From assembly GCA_905234645.1 (NCBI GenBank), contig CAJOIS010000025.1, positions 1 to 35,937 on the forward strand: a DNA stretch of 35,937 nt. The letters are read 5' to 3'. Position 1 is the first letter of the stretch, and each line of letters starts with the position of its first letter. Below are positions 8,886 through 17,108 of the stretch, in pieces. The notes beneath the pieces were generated by a model. That model was given only the letters and a program-made list of their open reading frames with translations, was not told the origin of the DNA and did no database searches. The translations under genes and the position numbers were made by a program. The DNA is from an uncultured Bacteroidales bacterium. GTDB lineage: Bacteria; Bacteroidota; Bacteroidia; Bacteroidales; F082.

Positions 8886-10781
8886 TTATGGCCTGCAGAC
8901 GTACATTTGGCAATGGCGGCAGTCGAATTCCAAACGGAAGGTTTGGCTGCCATGACGCAAAAACAAATCCGTGGTTTGTAGAGACGTGGCGCGCCGCGTC
9001 TCTACAGCAGACGGCTGTTTCAAACACATGCCGTTGGCAAAACGGATGCAATAGTGGCAGGTCATCAGATGGTCGGGGATGGCGTCGGGATCCGCCTTTG
9101 TAGAGACGCACGGCCGTGCGTCTCTACAAAGGCGATTGTTTTGGTGGTATTCCACCAAGGCATTTGTTAATTTTTCCACCAATTGGCGTTTCATCTCGCC
9201 AATCACCGAGGCGGGGATGAGGCGGGGTTCGGCAAAACGCAATTCCAGGTTGACGGGGAGGAAGGGCGTATCGCCCCATTGCAGGGCCTTGCGGCGGATA
9301 TTGTCGGTGGCTTTCTCGGGGTTGGTGGCAGGGATTTTGTCACTCAACGAGATGGCTTTTGCCATCTCGTCATTGCGAGCGGAATGCAATGGAGCGCGGC
9401 AATCCAGGTTGGCAGATTCTGGATTGCTTCGTCGTTCCTCCTCGCAATGACGCGAAGCGACCAATTCATATCCCATTTCCGTCTCCGCCAGCACCAAATC
9501 GATGGCGATTTTGCGGTTGCCTGTGGAGGCGTCCACCTGTTTCTGCCATTCGATGTCGTAATTGCGGTAGATCTTCGCACCGCGATGGGCACCGTGGGGG
9601 CGGTTGCACGAAACGACAATGTCGGCAACTGCGTCCCCGCAGTTGCTTTGTGCCGCCTTCTTTCCGACTGCGGGGACGCAGTCGGCGACAATGCGATCCG
9701 CACGGATGCCAATCAATTCATCGTTTTCGTTCAAAAAACACAGGCCGTCGCCATTGTGCAGGGTCTTGTCGGTGGCGATCTCCATGCGCAAGGGGTTGCA
9801 CCAGGCGACCTCACCGATGTATTCACCCATGGATTTCGGCGTATGGGGTGAACCTATGCCCTTCTGCCGGCCGTTGATGAAAAAATCCGTGAAACCCCGG
9901 TTGAAAGATTTCTCGGGATTGATTTCGAACGTTGAGACGCACGGCCGTGCGTCTCTACAGGAGGATTGGGTGTATTCCGGACGACGTTCAAAGATTTCAT
10001 CCAATTTCTTCCGATAATATGCCGTGACGTTCTTCACGTAATCGGCCTCCTTCATGCGCCCTTCGATCTTGAAACTGGTGATGCCTGCATCCATCAGTTC
10101 CTCGAGATGCGCACTGTTATTGAAATCTTTCAGGCAGAGGAGGTGTTTGTTTTTGATCAACACGTTGCCCTCGGCGTCGAGCAGGTCGTAAGGCAGACGG
10201 CAGGGCTGGGCGCAGGCGCCATTGTTGGCGCTGCGGTTGCCGATATATTGGCTGAGATAGCACTGCCCGCTGTGGCTGACACACAAGGCGCCATGGACGA
10301 AGAACTCCAGCGGCACGGTGGTCTTCTCTCGGATGGCACGGATCTCCTTGAGGCTCAGCTCACGGCCAAGGACGACTTGGCTGAAACCCAACTGCTCGAG
10401 CTGCTGCACCTTTTCGAGGGTGAGGTTGTCGCACTGCGTGCTGGCGTGCAGCGGGATGGGCGGCAGGTCAAGGGCGAGGAGCTGCATGTCCTGAACGATG
10501 AGGGCGTCGACGCCGGCGTTCCAGCAGTCGTAAGCCAGCTGTCGGGCGCGTTCCAGCTCACTATTAATTAATAAGGTGTTGAGGGTGACGTAAACCTTGG
10601 CGTCGTAGAGGGCGGCATGGCGGCAGAGGCGCTCGATATCGGCGATGCTATTGGAGGCCTTCTCGCGGGCGCCGAACGCCGGTCCGCCGATGTAGACGGC
10701 ATCCGCGCCGTGGTTGATGGCGGCAATACCCACCTCAACATCCTTGGCAGGAGAGAGCAGTTCTATCTTATTCGTGTTCAC
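8886..10781 (-). CDS. U32 family protein (RlhA/YegQ-like, Fe-S), with palindromic repeats in its reading frame
   Basis: The product is 631 aa if the GTG at 10781 starts it. The N-terminus NKIELLSPAKD..GIAAI is typical of the family, as is the U32 signature EFFVHGALCVSHSGQCYLS followed by GACAQPC. These cysteines probably bind the Fe-S cluster found in RlhA-like proteins. Family members include RlhA (hydroxylation of a 23S rRNA cytidine) and annotated collagenase-like peptidases; which role applies here is unknown. An upstream ATG at 11045 would overlap the divergent gene at 10867 and its promoter, so GTG is preferred. The frame stays open through five blocks of repeat sequence: about residues 275-284, 366-386, 441-472, 552-561 and 592-602. 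Two of them encode the same decapeptide CRDARPCVST. A -7 box, TATTTTTG (10793-10786), lies only 5 nt from the GTG, which suggests a nearly leaderless mRNA. Confidence 0.85.
   Translation of the reverse strand: MNTNKIELLSPAKDVEVGIAAINHGADAVYIGGPAFGAREKASNSIADIERLCRHAALYDAKVYVTLNTLLINSELERARQLAYDCWNAGVDALIVQDMQLLALDLPPIPLHASTQCDNLTLEKVQQLEQLGFSQVVLGRELSLKEIRAIREKTTVPLEFFVHGALCVSHSGQCYLSQYIGNRSANNGACAQPCRLPYDLLDAEGNVLIKNKHLLCLKDFNNSAHLEELMDAGITSFKIEGRMKEADYVKNVTAYYRKKLDEIFERRPEYTQSSCRDARPCVSTFEINPEKSFNRGFTDFFINGRQKGIGSPHTPKSMGEYIGEVAWCNPLRMEIATDKTLHNGDGLCFLNENDELIGIRADRIVADCVPAVGKKAAQSNCGDAVADIVVSCNRPHGAHRGAKIYRNYDIEWQKQVDASTGNRKIAIDLVLAETEMGYELVASRHCEEERRSNPESANLDCRAPLHSARNDEMAKAISLSDKIPATNPEKATDNIRRKALQWGDTPFLPVNLELRFAEPRLIPASVIGEMKRQLVEKLTNALVEYHQNNRLCRDARPCVSTKADPDAIPDHLMTCHYCIRFANGMCLKQPSAVETRRATSLQTTDLFLRHGSQTFRLEFDCRHCQMYVCRP
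8977..9006. repeat. 30-bp palindrome, TGTAGAGACG/CGTCTCTACA family, inside the U32 gene
   Basis: The arms TGTAGAGACG (8977-8986) and CGTCTCTACA (8997-9006) flank the core TGGCGCGCCG. It is in frame with the U32 gene but is read in a different phase from the two CACGGCCGTG-core copies, giving VETRRATSLQ near the C-terminus. Confidence 0.85.
9099..9128. repeat. 30-bp perfect palindrome, TGTAGAGACG/CGTCTCTACA family, inside the U32 gene
   Basis: The same arms surround the core CACGGCCGTG; all 30 bases form a perfect palindrome. Read on the minus strand it encodes CRDARPCVST, the same peptide and phase as the copy at 9931-9958. Confidence 0.9.
9366..9460. repeat. REP-like inverted pair (ATTGCGAGG..GAAGCAATCC type) inside the U32 gene
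   Basis: Two divergent copies of the REP-like unit face each other (about 9366-9407 and 9418-9460), the second containing GGATTGCTTCG and CTCGCAATGACG. Together they add roughly 32 residues (about 441-472) to the U32 protein without a stop codon. Confidence 0.85.
9625..9685. repeat. Pair of palindromes with core TGCGTCCCCGCA, inside the U32 gene
   Basis: GCAACTGCG-tccc-CGCAGTTGC (9625-9646) and CCGACTGCG-ggga-CGCAGTCGG (9664-9685) are inverted relatives of one another. They are read through in the U32 frame (about residues 366-386). Confidence 0.8.
9931..9958. repeat. 28-bp palindrome, GTAGAGACG/CGTCTCTAC family, inside the U32 gene
   Basis: GTTGAGACG (one mismatch to the usual arm), core CACGGCCGTG, then CGTCTCTAC. 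It encodes CRDARPCVST in the U32 frame, between the YTQSS and FEINPEKSFNRGF stretches, a place that looks like a surface loop. Confidence 0.8.
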
Positions 10782-10785
10782 GACG

Positions 10786-10793
10786 CAAAAATA
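10786..10793 (-). promoter_or_regulatory. -7 promoter box of the U32 gene
   Basis: TATTTTTG on the minus strand matches TAnnTTTG. It ends 5 nt before the GTG at 10781, so the transcript would begin at or next to the start codon. No clear -33 element was seen. Confidence 0.5.
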
Positions 10794-10819
10794 GGAAATT
10801 TCGGCACGATGCGGAATAA

Positions 10820-10852
10820 TTTGACCACGTCGAATTATATTTTCTATTTTTG
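10820..10852 (+). promoter_or_regulatory. Bacteroidota promoter of the acetylation cluster
   Basis: TTTG (10820-10823), 21 nt, then TATTTTTG (10845-10852) followed by CA. This fits the TTTG / TAnnTTTG layout of Bacteroidota housekeeping promoters. The ATG at 10867 follows after 14 nt, so the leader is very short. Confidence 0.75.
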
Positions 10853-10866
10853 CAAGTTTAAAGCCT

Positions 10867-12135
10867 ATGAAAAGCCCTACCAAAGTCATATTGTTCGCCC
10901 TCACCGCCGTGCTGCTCTTCGCCTCGATGCTGCAGCAGGCCACGGGATTCGTCCCCGTGAAGGAGCTGAACGGTGTGACCGAGGCGGTAGCGAAACCCAA
11001 AGCCAGCTTTGCCGCTCTCCTCGATGGCAGCCTACAGGATTCCACCGAGGCCTATCTTCAGCAGCACTATGGCTTCCGCGAGCCTTTGACACGCTTCTAC
11101 AACCAGACGGAATGGGCTTTGTTCCGCTATTCGCAGGTCGCCGAGGACCAACGCATCTTCATCACGCGCGACAACTGGATCTTCGAGCCGTGGACGGTGG
11201 AGGAATACTACCAAGGCCATGCCTACCAGCACGCCAAGGACTCGGCGGAGATGGCTGAAAAACTGGAGGCCGAGGCGCAAAGGCTACTTGAAATCCAGAA
11301 GCTGTTGGAGCCTTACAACACACGCCTCTTCGTGGCCTTGCTGCCCGGCAAGGAACTGGTTTGCGGCGAACACATGCCCAAGAACACGCAGTATTTCTTC
11401 GACAAGAAAATCACGGCATACGACTTCTATAGGAAACGCTTCAAAGAGTTGGGTGTCAATCACATAGATTTGGGTGAGTGGTTTGTGCAGATGAAAGACA
11501 CGGTGAGCTATCCGCTGTTTCCGCAAACGGGCACGCACTGGAGCAACCTCGCCGCCATCTACAGCACCGACACGCTGATACGCTACATGGAATGGCTGGC
11601 CGACACCAACATGGTCAACATCACGACTGGCGACGTCTTTCAACGCACCCTGAAGCCCGATGCCGACCTCGAGAGCCTGATGAACCTCATCTGGCCCATA
11701 CAAAAAAGGCCTAACCTTCTGACAACGGCCCATTACGACTATGACACCACGGCATGGCGACCGAGACTCATCACCGTCGGCGACTCGTTCTATTGGAACA
11801 TCCTCAACTTCACGCCCGTGTGGGATGTGTTCGAGAGTGTCCCCTACTGGTATTACTTCAGCACCGTCTATTTCGACGACGACGACCTTTCCGTCTGCAA
11901 GAAAATCAGCGACTTGGACGTGCTCCAGGAAGTCATCGACGCCGACTTTGTCATGCTCGCCTACTCCACCGTGTCGCTCTACAAGATGAGCAATGGTTTC
12001 TCGGAATATCTCCTTAAAGAATTGGAACAAAAACAAAACGAAATAAATAATAGACACGAGACTGCGAGACACGAGACACGAGACTTTGAACAGGTCTCGC
12101 GTCCCGAAGTCCCGAGTCCCGAGTCAAAAAACTAA
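10867..12135 (+). CDS. AlgX/AlgJ-like SGNH protein 1 (polysaccharide O-acetylation)
   Basis: This 422-aa protein has one N-terminal membrane segment (about residues 7-24) and a periplasmic SGNH-hydrolase-like domain. All six paralogs in the cluster share the motif [NH][FY]GFRE..R.YNQ (here about 67-80). The HW motif is TGTHW (His224) and the nucleophile motif is VGDSF (Ser307). In AlgX/AlgJ the catalytic triad uses D-x-H and a Ser; here the Asp position is Gly222, so the acid is missing or supplied elsewhere. The stop lies 4 nt before the MBOAT gene, so the two are surely one unit, as in AlgI/AlgJ-like pairs. Unlike its paralogs it has no C-terminal helical module; its last about 25 residues (ETARHETRDF..) are read from a repeat element at 12053-12124. 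Confidence 0.82.
   Translation: MKSPTKVILFALTAVLLFASMLQQATGFVPVKELNGVTEAVAKPKASFAALLDGSLQDSTEAYLQQHYGFREPLTRFYNQTEWALFRYSQVAEDQRIFITRDNWIFEPWTVEEYYQGHAYQHAKDSAEMAEKLEAEAQRLLEIQKLLEPYNTRLFVALLPGKELVCGEHMPKNTQYFFDKKITAYDFYRKRFKELGVNHIDLGEWFVQMKDTVSYPLFPQTGTHWSNLAAIYSTDTLIRYMEWLADTNMVNITTGDVFQRTLKPDADLESLMNLIWPIQKRPNLLTTAHYDYDTTAWRPRLITVGDSFYWNILNFTPVWDVFESVPYWYYFSTVYFDDDDLSVCKKISDLDVLQEVIDADFVMLAYSTVSLYKMSNGFSEYLLKELEQKQNEINNRHETARHETRDFEQVSRPEVPSPESKN
12053..12124. repeat. Repeat built of ACGAGAC / CCCGAGT units forming the 3' end of AlgX-like gene 1
   Basis: Successive GAGACACGAGAC-type units are followed, after CTTTGAACAGG, by GTCTCGCGTCCCGA and CCCGAGTCCCGAGTC units, giving an imperfect inverted repeat. 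It supplies the last codons of the gene at 10867. Confidence 0.65.
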
Positions 12136-12139
12136 CATT

Positions 12140-13597
12140 ATGGTATTCAGCAGTAACGTATTCCTACTCTACTTCATGCCGGCCTTCTTCCTGGTGTATT
12201 TCCTCATGCCCAAAAAGACGCGCAACTATGTCCTCTTGCTGGCCTCACTCATCTTCTATGCCTGGGGTGCGCCCGAGTTCATCATTCAGTTGCTGGTCTC
12301 CCTCGTCGCTAACTTTTTCCTGGTGAAGTGGATGTGCACCACTCAAGACACGCGTAAACGCAAGTGGCTCTGTGGCATCTCCATCGCCATACCGCTTGGG
12401 TTGTTGTTGGTCTACAAGTACGGCAACTTCACCATGCAGAACCTCAACGCCATCATAGGCCTGACGGGGCACGCGCCGCTGTCGTGGAGACGCATCATGC
12501 TGCCTATCGGCATCTCGTTCTTCTCCTTCCAGAGCGTGACCTACACCCTCGACACCTACCGTGGCGTCAACCAGCCTTTGAAGAAGCTGAGCGACTACAT
12601 GTTGTATATCACCATGTTCCCGCAGCTCATCGCGGGTCCCATCGTGCGCTACTGCGACGTGGCCGACCAAATCCGTATGCGTGAGTCGAGCATGGCCGAC
12701 CGTCTGCAAGGCTTCTACCGCTTCGTCATCGGCTTGGCCAAGAAAATCCTCATCGCTGACGTCATCGGCCTGCGCGTCGACCAGATGCTGGGTGCCGCCG
12801 ACCTCAGCGCGGGTGCCTTCTCTGAAGTCGCCGCCCGCATCGCCACCCTCGACACGGGTACGGCATGGCTCGTCGCCTTGGCCTACACCTTCCAGATTTA
12901 CTTCGACTTCGCGGGTTACTCCGACATGGCCATTGGCCTTGGTCGCATCATGGGCTTCAAGTTCCCCGAGAACTTCGACAACCCATATACTTCTCGTTCC
13001 ATCACCGAGTTCTGGAGACGTTGGCACAAGACCTTGGGCGCCTTCATCATGAACTACCTCTACATCCCGCTGGGCGGCAACCGCAAGGGCACGGGACGCA
13101 TGTACCTCAACCTCTGGCTCTGCTTCCTACTGTCGGGCCTGTGGCACGGCGCGGCATGGAACTTCGTCGTATGGGGCGCCTTGCATGGCCTCTTCATCTG
13201 TCTCGACAAGCTCTTCCTCGGCAAGGTGATGAAGAAAATCGGCACCGTGCCGTCGGTCATCCTTACTTTCCTCACCGTCTGCGTCATTTGGGTGTTCTTC
13301 CGCATCGAGAACATTGGCCTGGCATGGACCTTCGTCACGAGGATGTTCGCCTTCGACTTCAGCGGCTTCGCCTTCGCTGGCAATGCACAGGTCTACACCA
13401 CCATGGCCATCGCCGCCTTCTTCTCCTTCCTCACCTTGACGGGATGGGGCAAGAAGCTGGAACAGAAGGTCTATTACACCGACTACAGCGACCGTAACCA
13501 CATCTGGATTTGGATCATCGCCATCCTTGTGTTCATCTTCTGCGTCGCCGCTTTGAACGCCACGAGCTTCAGTCCGTTTATTTACTTTAGGTTCTGA
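12140..13597 (+). CDS. MBOAT O-acyltransferase 1 (AlgI/DltB family)
   Basis: A 485-aa multipass inner-membrane protein of normal AlgI length. It begins MVFSSNVFLLYFMP, almost the same as its paralog at 15639. The conserved region includes FPQLIAGPIVRYCDVA, FAGYSDMAIGLGRIMGFKFP, FWRRWH and SGLWHGAAWNFVVWG, where His336 is the expected catalytic histidine. MBOAT proteins take acyl groups from a cytoplasmic donor and hand them to extracytoplasmic partners such as AlgJ/AlgX or DltD. I chose the ATG at 12140 because it matches the paralog start and falls 4 nt after the upstream stop; an earlier in-frame ATG at 12086 lies in the repeat-derived tail of the upstream gene. Confidence 0.93.
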   Translation: MVFSSNVFLLYFMPAFFLVYFLMPKKTRNYVLLLASLIFYAWGAPEFIIQLLVSLVANFFLVKWMCTTQDTRKRKWLCGISIAIPLGLLLVYKYGNFTMQNLNAIIGLTGHAPLSWRRIMLPIGISFFSFQSVTYTLDTYRGVNQPLKKLSDYMLYITMFPQLIAGPIVRYCDVADQIRMRESSMADRLQGFYRFVIGLAKKILIADVIGLRVDQMLGAADLSAGAFSEVAARIATLDTGTAWLVALAYTFQIYFDFAGYSDMAIGLGRIMGFKFPENFDNPYTSRSITEFWRRWHKTLGAFIMNYLYIPLGGNRKGTGRMYLNLWLCFLLSGLWHGAAWNFVVWGALHGLFICLDKLFLGKVMKKIGTVPSVILTFLTVCVIWVFFRIENIGLAWTFVTRMFAFDFSGFAFAGNAQVYTTMAIAAFFSFLTLTGWGKKLEQKVYYTDYSDRNHIWIWIIAILVFIFCVAALNATSFSPFIYFRF

Positions 13598-13644
13598 ACA
13601 AGTGAGCGTATTAAGTTTACATAAATTGCGAGAGACTCTTCTGC

Positions 13645-13780
13645 CGCTTCGCGTCATTGCGAACGCAGTGAAGCAATCCAGGCATGAAGCCTCAATAAGA
13701 GTTGATGCGTCAAACGGTGATGAAGCATTACTCTGGATTGCTTCGTCGTTCCTCCTCGCAATGACGCAAAGCGACGCATA
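13645..13780. repeat. REP-like inverted pair between MBOAT 1 and AlgX-like gene 2
   Basis: One unit (GCGTCATTGCGAACG..GAAGCAATCCAGG, about 13645-13682) faces a second (CTGGATTGCTTCG..CTCGCAATGACGC, about 13732-13780). The 225-bp gap 13598-13822 otherwise holds no gene and no clear TAnnTTTG box. Confidence 0.85.
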
Positions 13781-13822
13781 GTTTCATTCACATTAAACAA
13801 TAGGTCACGCTAACTTGAGAGC

Positions 13823-15607
13823 ATGAGTAAAAAGCCGAAATATGACATTCTTCTGTTCATCATACTGATGACATTGCTCTTCATGCCCCTTCTTCAAGGC
13901 CGTTTCCAACTCATCCCTTTGAAGCCCTTGAACGGCGTGACCTTCGAAGCGGAGCAGCCTGAGTTCAACCTAGCGTCCTATCTCTCAGGCGATTATGCCA
14001 AGCAGGAAGAAGCCTTTGTCGGCCAACACTTCGGCTTCCGCGAACCTGTCATCCGACTCTACAACCAATATCTCTGGGACTTCTATAAGAAGACCTACGC
14101 CCACGACGTGGTGGCGGGCAAAAAGGGTTGGCTCTACACGCCCGAAAGCGTCAGCGACTACTACGGCAAAGAGATGCGACGCTGGCAGCCCTCGCCCGAA
14201 GCGGCACGGCAACAATACGACAGAGAGATCCGATACATGAACCGCGTGCGCGACATTCTCAAGGAAAACGATGTGGAGCTGCTGGCCTTCATCGCCCCAG
14301 AAAAGAGCTTCCTCTACCCCGAATACCTCCCCGAAGAGGACCGTGACACGACCACTTTCAACGCTTGTGCCTATTTTTTGCACAGGTTCGAGGAGTGCGG
14401 CTTCCCCTGCATCGACATGACGGGCTGGTTTGAGCAGATGAAAGACACCGTCAACTATCCTTTGATCCCGCAGACGGGCGCGCACTGGGTCTTCCCTGCC
14501 GTCTATGCCGCTGACTCATTGTTCCGCTACATGGGCGACCTGAAAGGCATTGAACTGCCCAAATTGAAAATCGGCAAGTTGCATGAAAGCGACAACCATG
14601 GTGCCGACAACGACTTGGAGCAGCTGCTTAACCTGTCGTTACCCATCAGGAAACGGCATGGCTACAGCCCCACGGCTGAGGTCACGGTGGAAAGCGGAAC
14701 CAACAGCGTGAAGCCAAAAGTGCTCTTTGTCGGCAACTCCTTCATGTGGGGCATCACCAAACAGGTGCCGATGCGTGAGGTGTTTGACGACATGGAGTTC
14801 TGGTACTACTTCTCCACCGCCTACTCGGGCGAGGACTTGAGCGAGACCCAACCTGTCGTCGACCTCAACCTGCTGGAGAAACTGTTGGATTTCGACTACA
14901 TCGTTTGGTTCACCACGGGCAACCAGCTGAACAAAGGCACCAATGGCTTTGCCAATTCGGTCATGCTCACCCTCGGCGTCGACGACAGCATCAGGCAGGC
15001 ATATATCGACCAAATTGCAGACACTTTAACCTATTCATATTGTACGGACACATCGCATGTGTCCGCTACCGGACGCACGCAGTGCGTCCCCACAACGACA
15101 GACAGCGTTCGAAGAAAAGACGCCATCGCCATCCTACACAACCATCCGGAACTCATCCCCGAACTGAACGCCGAAACGCTGACCACCCAAAACAGCAACA
15201 TCCCCTACGCCAAGGTCATCAAGGACATCCGCAAGGACAGCACCTGGATGGCGGCTTTGGAAGCACAGGCTTTCCTACGCTCGGCCACGATGAACCAGAT
15301 GCTGCATGCCGAGGTGGACCGCATCAAGGCAAGCAAGCCGCTTTACAAAGACCAAAGCGACGAAATCCGGTACTCGCTCCAAGTCCAAGAGGAAGTCAGG
15401 CAACGCATAGGGCGCATCCCGAACCATGAGAAACTGATGGAAAGCATCCGTGAAAAAGCTATAAAGCAAAACAAGCCCCTCGACAAAGCCATTGAAGACG
15501 ATGCCATTTGGATCACAAGGGAAAAATACGGCCTCGACCACTGCCGCCTCACCGACGACCCCGACGCCGTTATTCCCATACCCTCTGACTATCAATTGAA
15601 AAATTAA
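13823..15607 (+). CDS. AlgX/AlgJ-like SGNH protein 2, with two C-terminal helical modules
   Basis: A 594-aa protein with one N-terminal membrane segment (about 10-26), the family motif HFGFREPVIRLYNQ, TGAHW (His221; the Asp position of D-x-H is Gly) and VGNSF (Ser306, with Asn in place of the usual Asp before Ser). YPEYLP sits before a variable loop, as in the paralogs at 18448 and 21535. The C-terminal third carries two copies of a helical module (about residues 461-505 and 520-570) of the pattern I..I....W....E.QA......L...LH.E. A pair of palindromes at 15045-15089 is read in frame just before them. The gene is followed within 31 nt by MBOAT 2, which has its own -7 box. Confidence 0.82.
   Translation: MSKKPKYDILLFIILMTLLFMPLLQGRFQLIPLKPLNGVTFEAEQPEFNLASYLSGDYAKQEEAFVGQHFGFREPVIRLYNQYLWDFYKKTYAHDVVAGKKGWLYTPESVSDYYGKEMRRWQPSPEAARQQYDREIRYMNRVRDILKENDVELLAFIAPEKSFLYPEYLPEEDRDTTTFNACAYFLHRFEECGFPCIDMTGWFEQMKDTVNYPLIPQTGAHWVFPAVYAADSLFRYMGDLKGIELPKLKIGKLHESDNHGADNDLEQLLNLSLPIRKRHGYSPTAEVTVESGTNSVKPKVLFVGNSFMWGITKQVPMREVFDDMEFWYYFSTAYSGEDLSETQPVVDLNLLEKLLDFDYIVWFTTGNQLNKGTNGFANSVMLTLGVDDSIRQAYIDQIADTLTYSYCTDTSHVSATGRTQCVPTTTDSVRRKDAIAILHNHPELIPELNAETLTTQNSNIPYAKVIKDIRKDSTWMAALEAQAFLRSATMNQMLHAEVDRIKASKPLYKDQSDEIRYSLQVQEEVRQRIGRIPNHEKLMESIREKAIKQNKPLDKAIEDDAIWITREKYGLDHCRLTDDPDAVIPIPSDYQLKN
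15045..15089. repeat. Two palindromes read in frame in AlgX-like gene 2
   Basis: CGGACACAT-cgc-ATGTGTCCG (15045-15065) and GGACGCAC-gca-GTGCGTCC (15071-15089) stand side by side. They encode about 15 residues (TDTSHVSATGRTQCVP) in a region where the paralogs have no equivalent. Confidence 0.75.
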
Positions 15608-15608
15608 C

Positions 15609-15616
15609 TATTTTTG
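15609..15616 (+). promoter_or_regulatory. Internal -7 promoter box before MBOAT 2
   Basis: TATTTTTG followed by CA, right after the TAA of the upstream gene (15605-15607) and 22 nt before the ATG at 15639. It would let MBOAT 2 and the four AlgX-like genes behind it be expressed separately from the first unit. No convincing -33 box. Confidence 0.55.
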
Positions 15617-15638
15617 CAACTAAATTCATACGACTGAT

Positions 15639-17108
15639 ATGGTATTCAGCAGCAACGTATTCCTACTCTACTTCATGCCGGTTTTCTTCCTGGTGTACTT
15701 CATCCTGCCAAAGAAAGTCCGCAACTACTTCCTGCTGCTCGCCTCGTTGGTCTTCTACGCCTACGGCGCGCCCGAGTTCATCATCCATCTCATCGTCTCC
15801 GTCATCGCCAACTTCTACCTCGTTCGGTGGATGAACAAGACGGAGAAGCCCGGGCTGAAGAAACTGCTCTGCGGCATCAGCATCGCCATCAGCATCGGGT
15901 TGTTGTTCTACTTCAAGTACGGTAACTTCACGATGAACAACCTCAACGCCGTGCTGGCCTGGACGGGCTTCAAGAGCCTCACCTGGACCAAGATCCTGCT
16001 GCCCATCGGCATCTCCTTCTTCTCGTTCCAGAGCGTCACCTACACCCTCGACACTTACCGAAAAGTGAACGAGCCGATGAAACGGCTGAGCGACTACATG
16101 CTCTATATCGTCATGTTCCCGCAGCTCATCGCCGGCCCCATTGTGCGCTACTGCGACATCGCCGACCAAATCCGCAACCGCGAGTCGCTCTATACCGACC
16201 GTTTGCACGGCTTCTACCGCTTCGTCATCGGTCTGGCCAAGAAGGTGCTCATCGCCGATGTTATCGGCTTCCAAGTCGACCAAATCCTGGGTCCCTCGAA
16301 CTACGACGTGCTGACCGCGGACCAATTGGCCGACATCGCCAACCGCATCGCGACCATCGACAGCACCAGTGCTTGGATTGCCATCTTTGCCTTCACCTTC
16401 CAGATCTACTTCGACTTTGCAGGCTACTCCGACATGGCCATCGGTCTCGGTCGCATGATGGGCTTCAAGTTCCCCGAGAACTTCGACAACCCGTATGTCT
16501 CCACCACCATCTCGGAGTTCTGGCGTCGTTGGCATCAGACCTTCAGCGTGTTCATCAAGAACTACCTCTACTTCCCATTGGGTGGCAGCCGCGTGAAGAC
16601 CGAGGCGCGCAAATACTTCAACTTGTGGTTCTGCTTCCTCATCAGCGGCTTATGGCACGGTGCGGCATGGAACTTCGTGGTCTATGGTGCCTTGCAAGGC
16701 ATCTTCATCTGCGCCGACAAGCTATTCTTGAAGAAATTCAACGAACGGTTAGGGCGCATCCCGAGCGTGTTTTTCACCTTCCTCATCATCGTGTTGACGC
16801 GCTGCTTCTTCCGCATTGAGCGCATCGACCTGTCGTGGATGTTCATCAAGCGCCTCTTCGCTTTCGACTTCGCCCCCTTCCACTTCTCCGACAACCCGCA
16901 CCTATACGTCACCATGCTCGTGGCGGCCTTCTTCTCGTTCTTCACCTTGTCGAAGCTCGGCTTGAAGGTGCAGGACAAGGTCTACTTCACAGAATACAAC
17001 AAACGCCAACATATTATCGCATTCATTGTCAGTATTTTGGCCTTCGTTTTCTGCCTCGGCGCGTTGAATGCCAGCGGTTTTAGCCCATTCATTTATTTCA
17101 GATTCTGA
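15639..17108 (+). CDS. MBOAT O-acyltransferase 2 (AlgI/DltB family)
   Basis: A 489-aa multipass membrane protein, a close paralog of the one at 12140 over its whole length. Shared blocks include FPQLIAGPIVRYCDIA, FAGYSDMAIGLGRMMGFKFP, FWRRWH and SGLWHGAAWNFVVYG, with His340 as the likely catalytic residue. The C-terminus NASGFSPFIYFRF is nearly the same as in the paralog. It probably supplies the acyl group used by the AlgX-like proteins encoded directly downstream: its TGA (17106-17108) shares one base with the next ATG, so translation is likely coupled. The acyl group is probably acetyl, but the sequence alone does not prove this. Confidence 0.93.
   Translation: MVFSSNVFLLYFMPVFFLVYFILPKKVRNYFLLLASLVFYAYGAPEFIIHLIVSVIANFYLVRWMNKTEKPGLKKLLCGISIAISIGLLFYFKYGNFTMNNLNAVLAWTGFKSLTWTKILLPIGISFFSFQSVTYTLDTYRKVNEPMKRLSDYMLYIVMFPQLIAGPIVRYCDIADQIRNRESLYTDRLHGFYRFVIGLAKKVLIADVIGFQVDQILGPSNYDVLTADQLADIANRIATIDSTSAWIAIFAFTFQIYFDFAGYSDMAIGLGRMMGFKFPENFDNPYVSTTISEFWRRWHQTFSVFIKNYLYFPLGGSRVKTEARKYFNLWFCFLISGLWHGAAWNFVVYGALQGIFICADKLFLKKFNERLGRIPSVFFTFLIIVLTRCFFRIERIDLSWMFIKRLFAFDFAPFHFSDNPHLYVTMLVAAFFSFFTLSKLGLKVQDKVYFTEYNKRQHIIAFIVSILAFVFCLGALNASGFSPFIYFRF

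Noticed and set aside
10782..11045. Longer start for the U32 gene at 11045
   Set aside because: It would cross the divergent promoter and the start of the AlgX-like gene, and the added residues do not look like a U32 N-terminus.
12086..12139. Earlier start for MBOAT 1
   Set aside because: The added codons come from the repeat at the end of the upstream gene; the paralog starts at the MVFSSN position.
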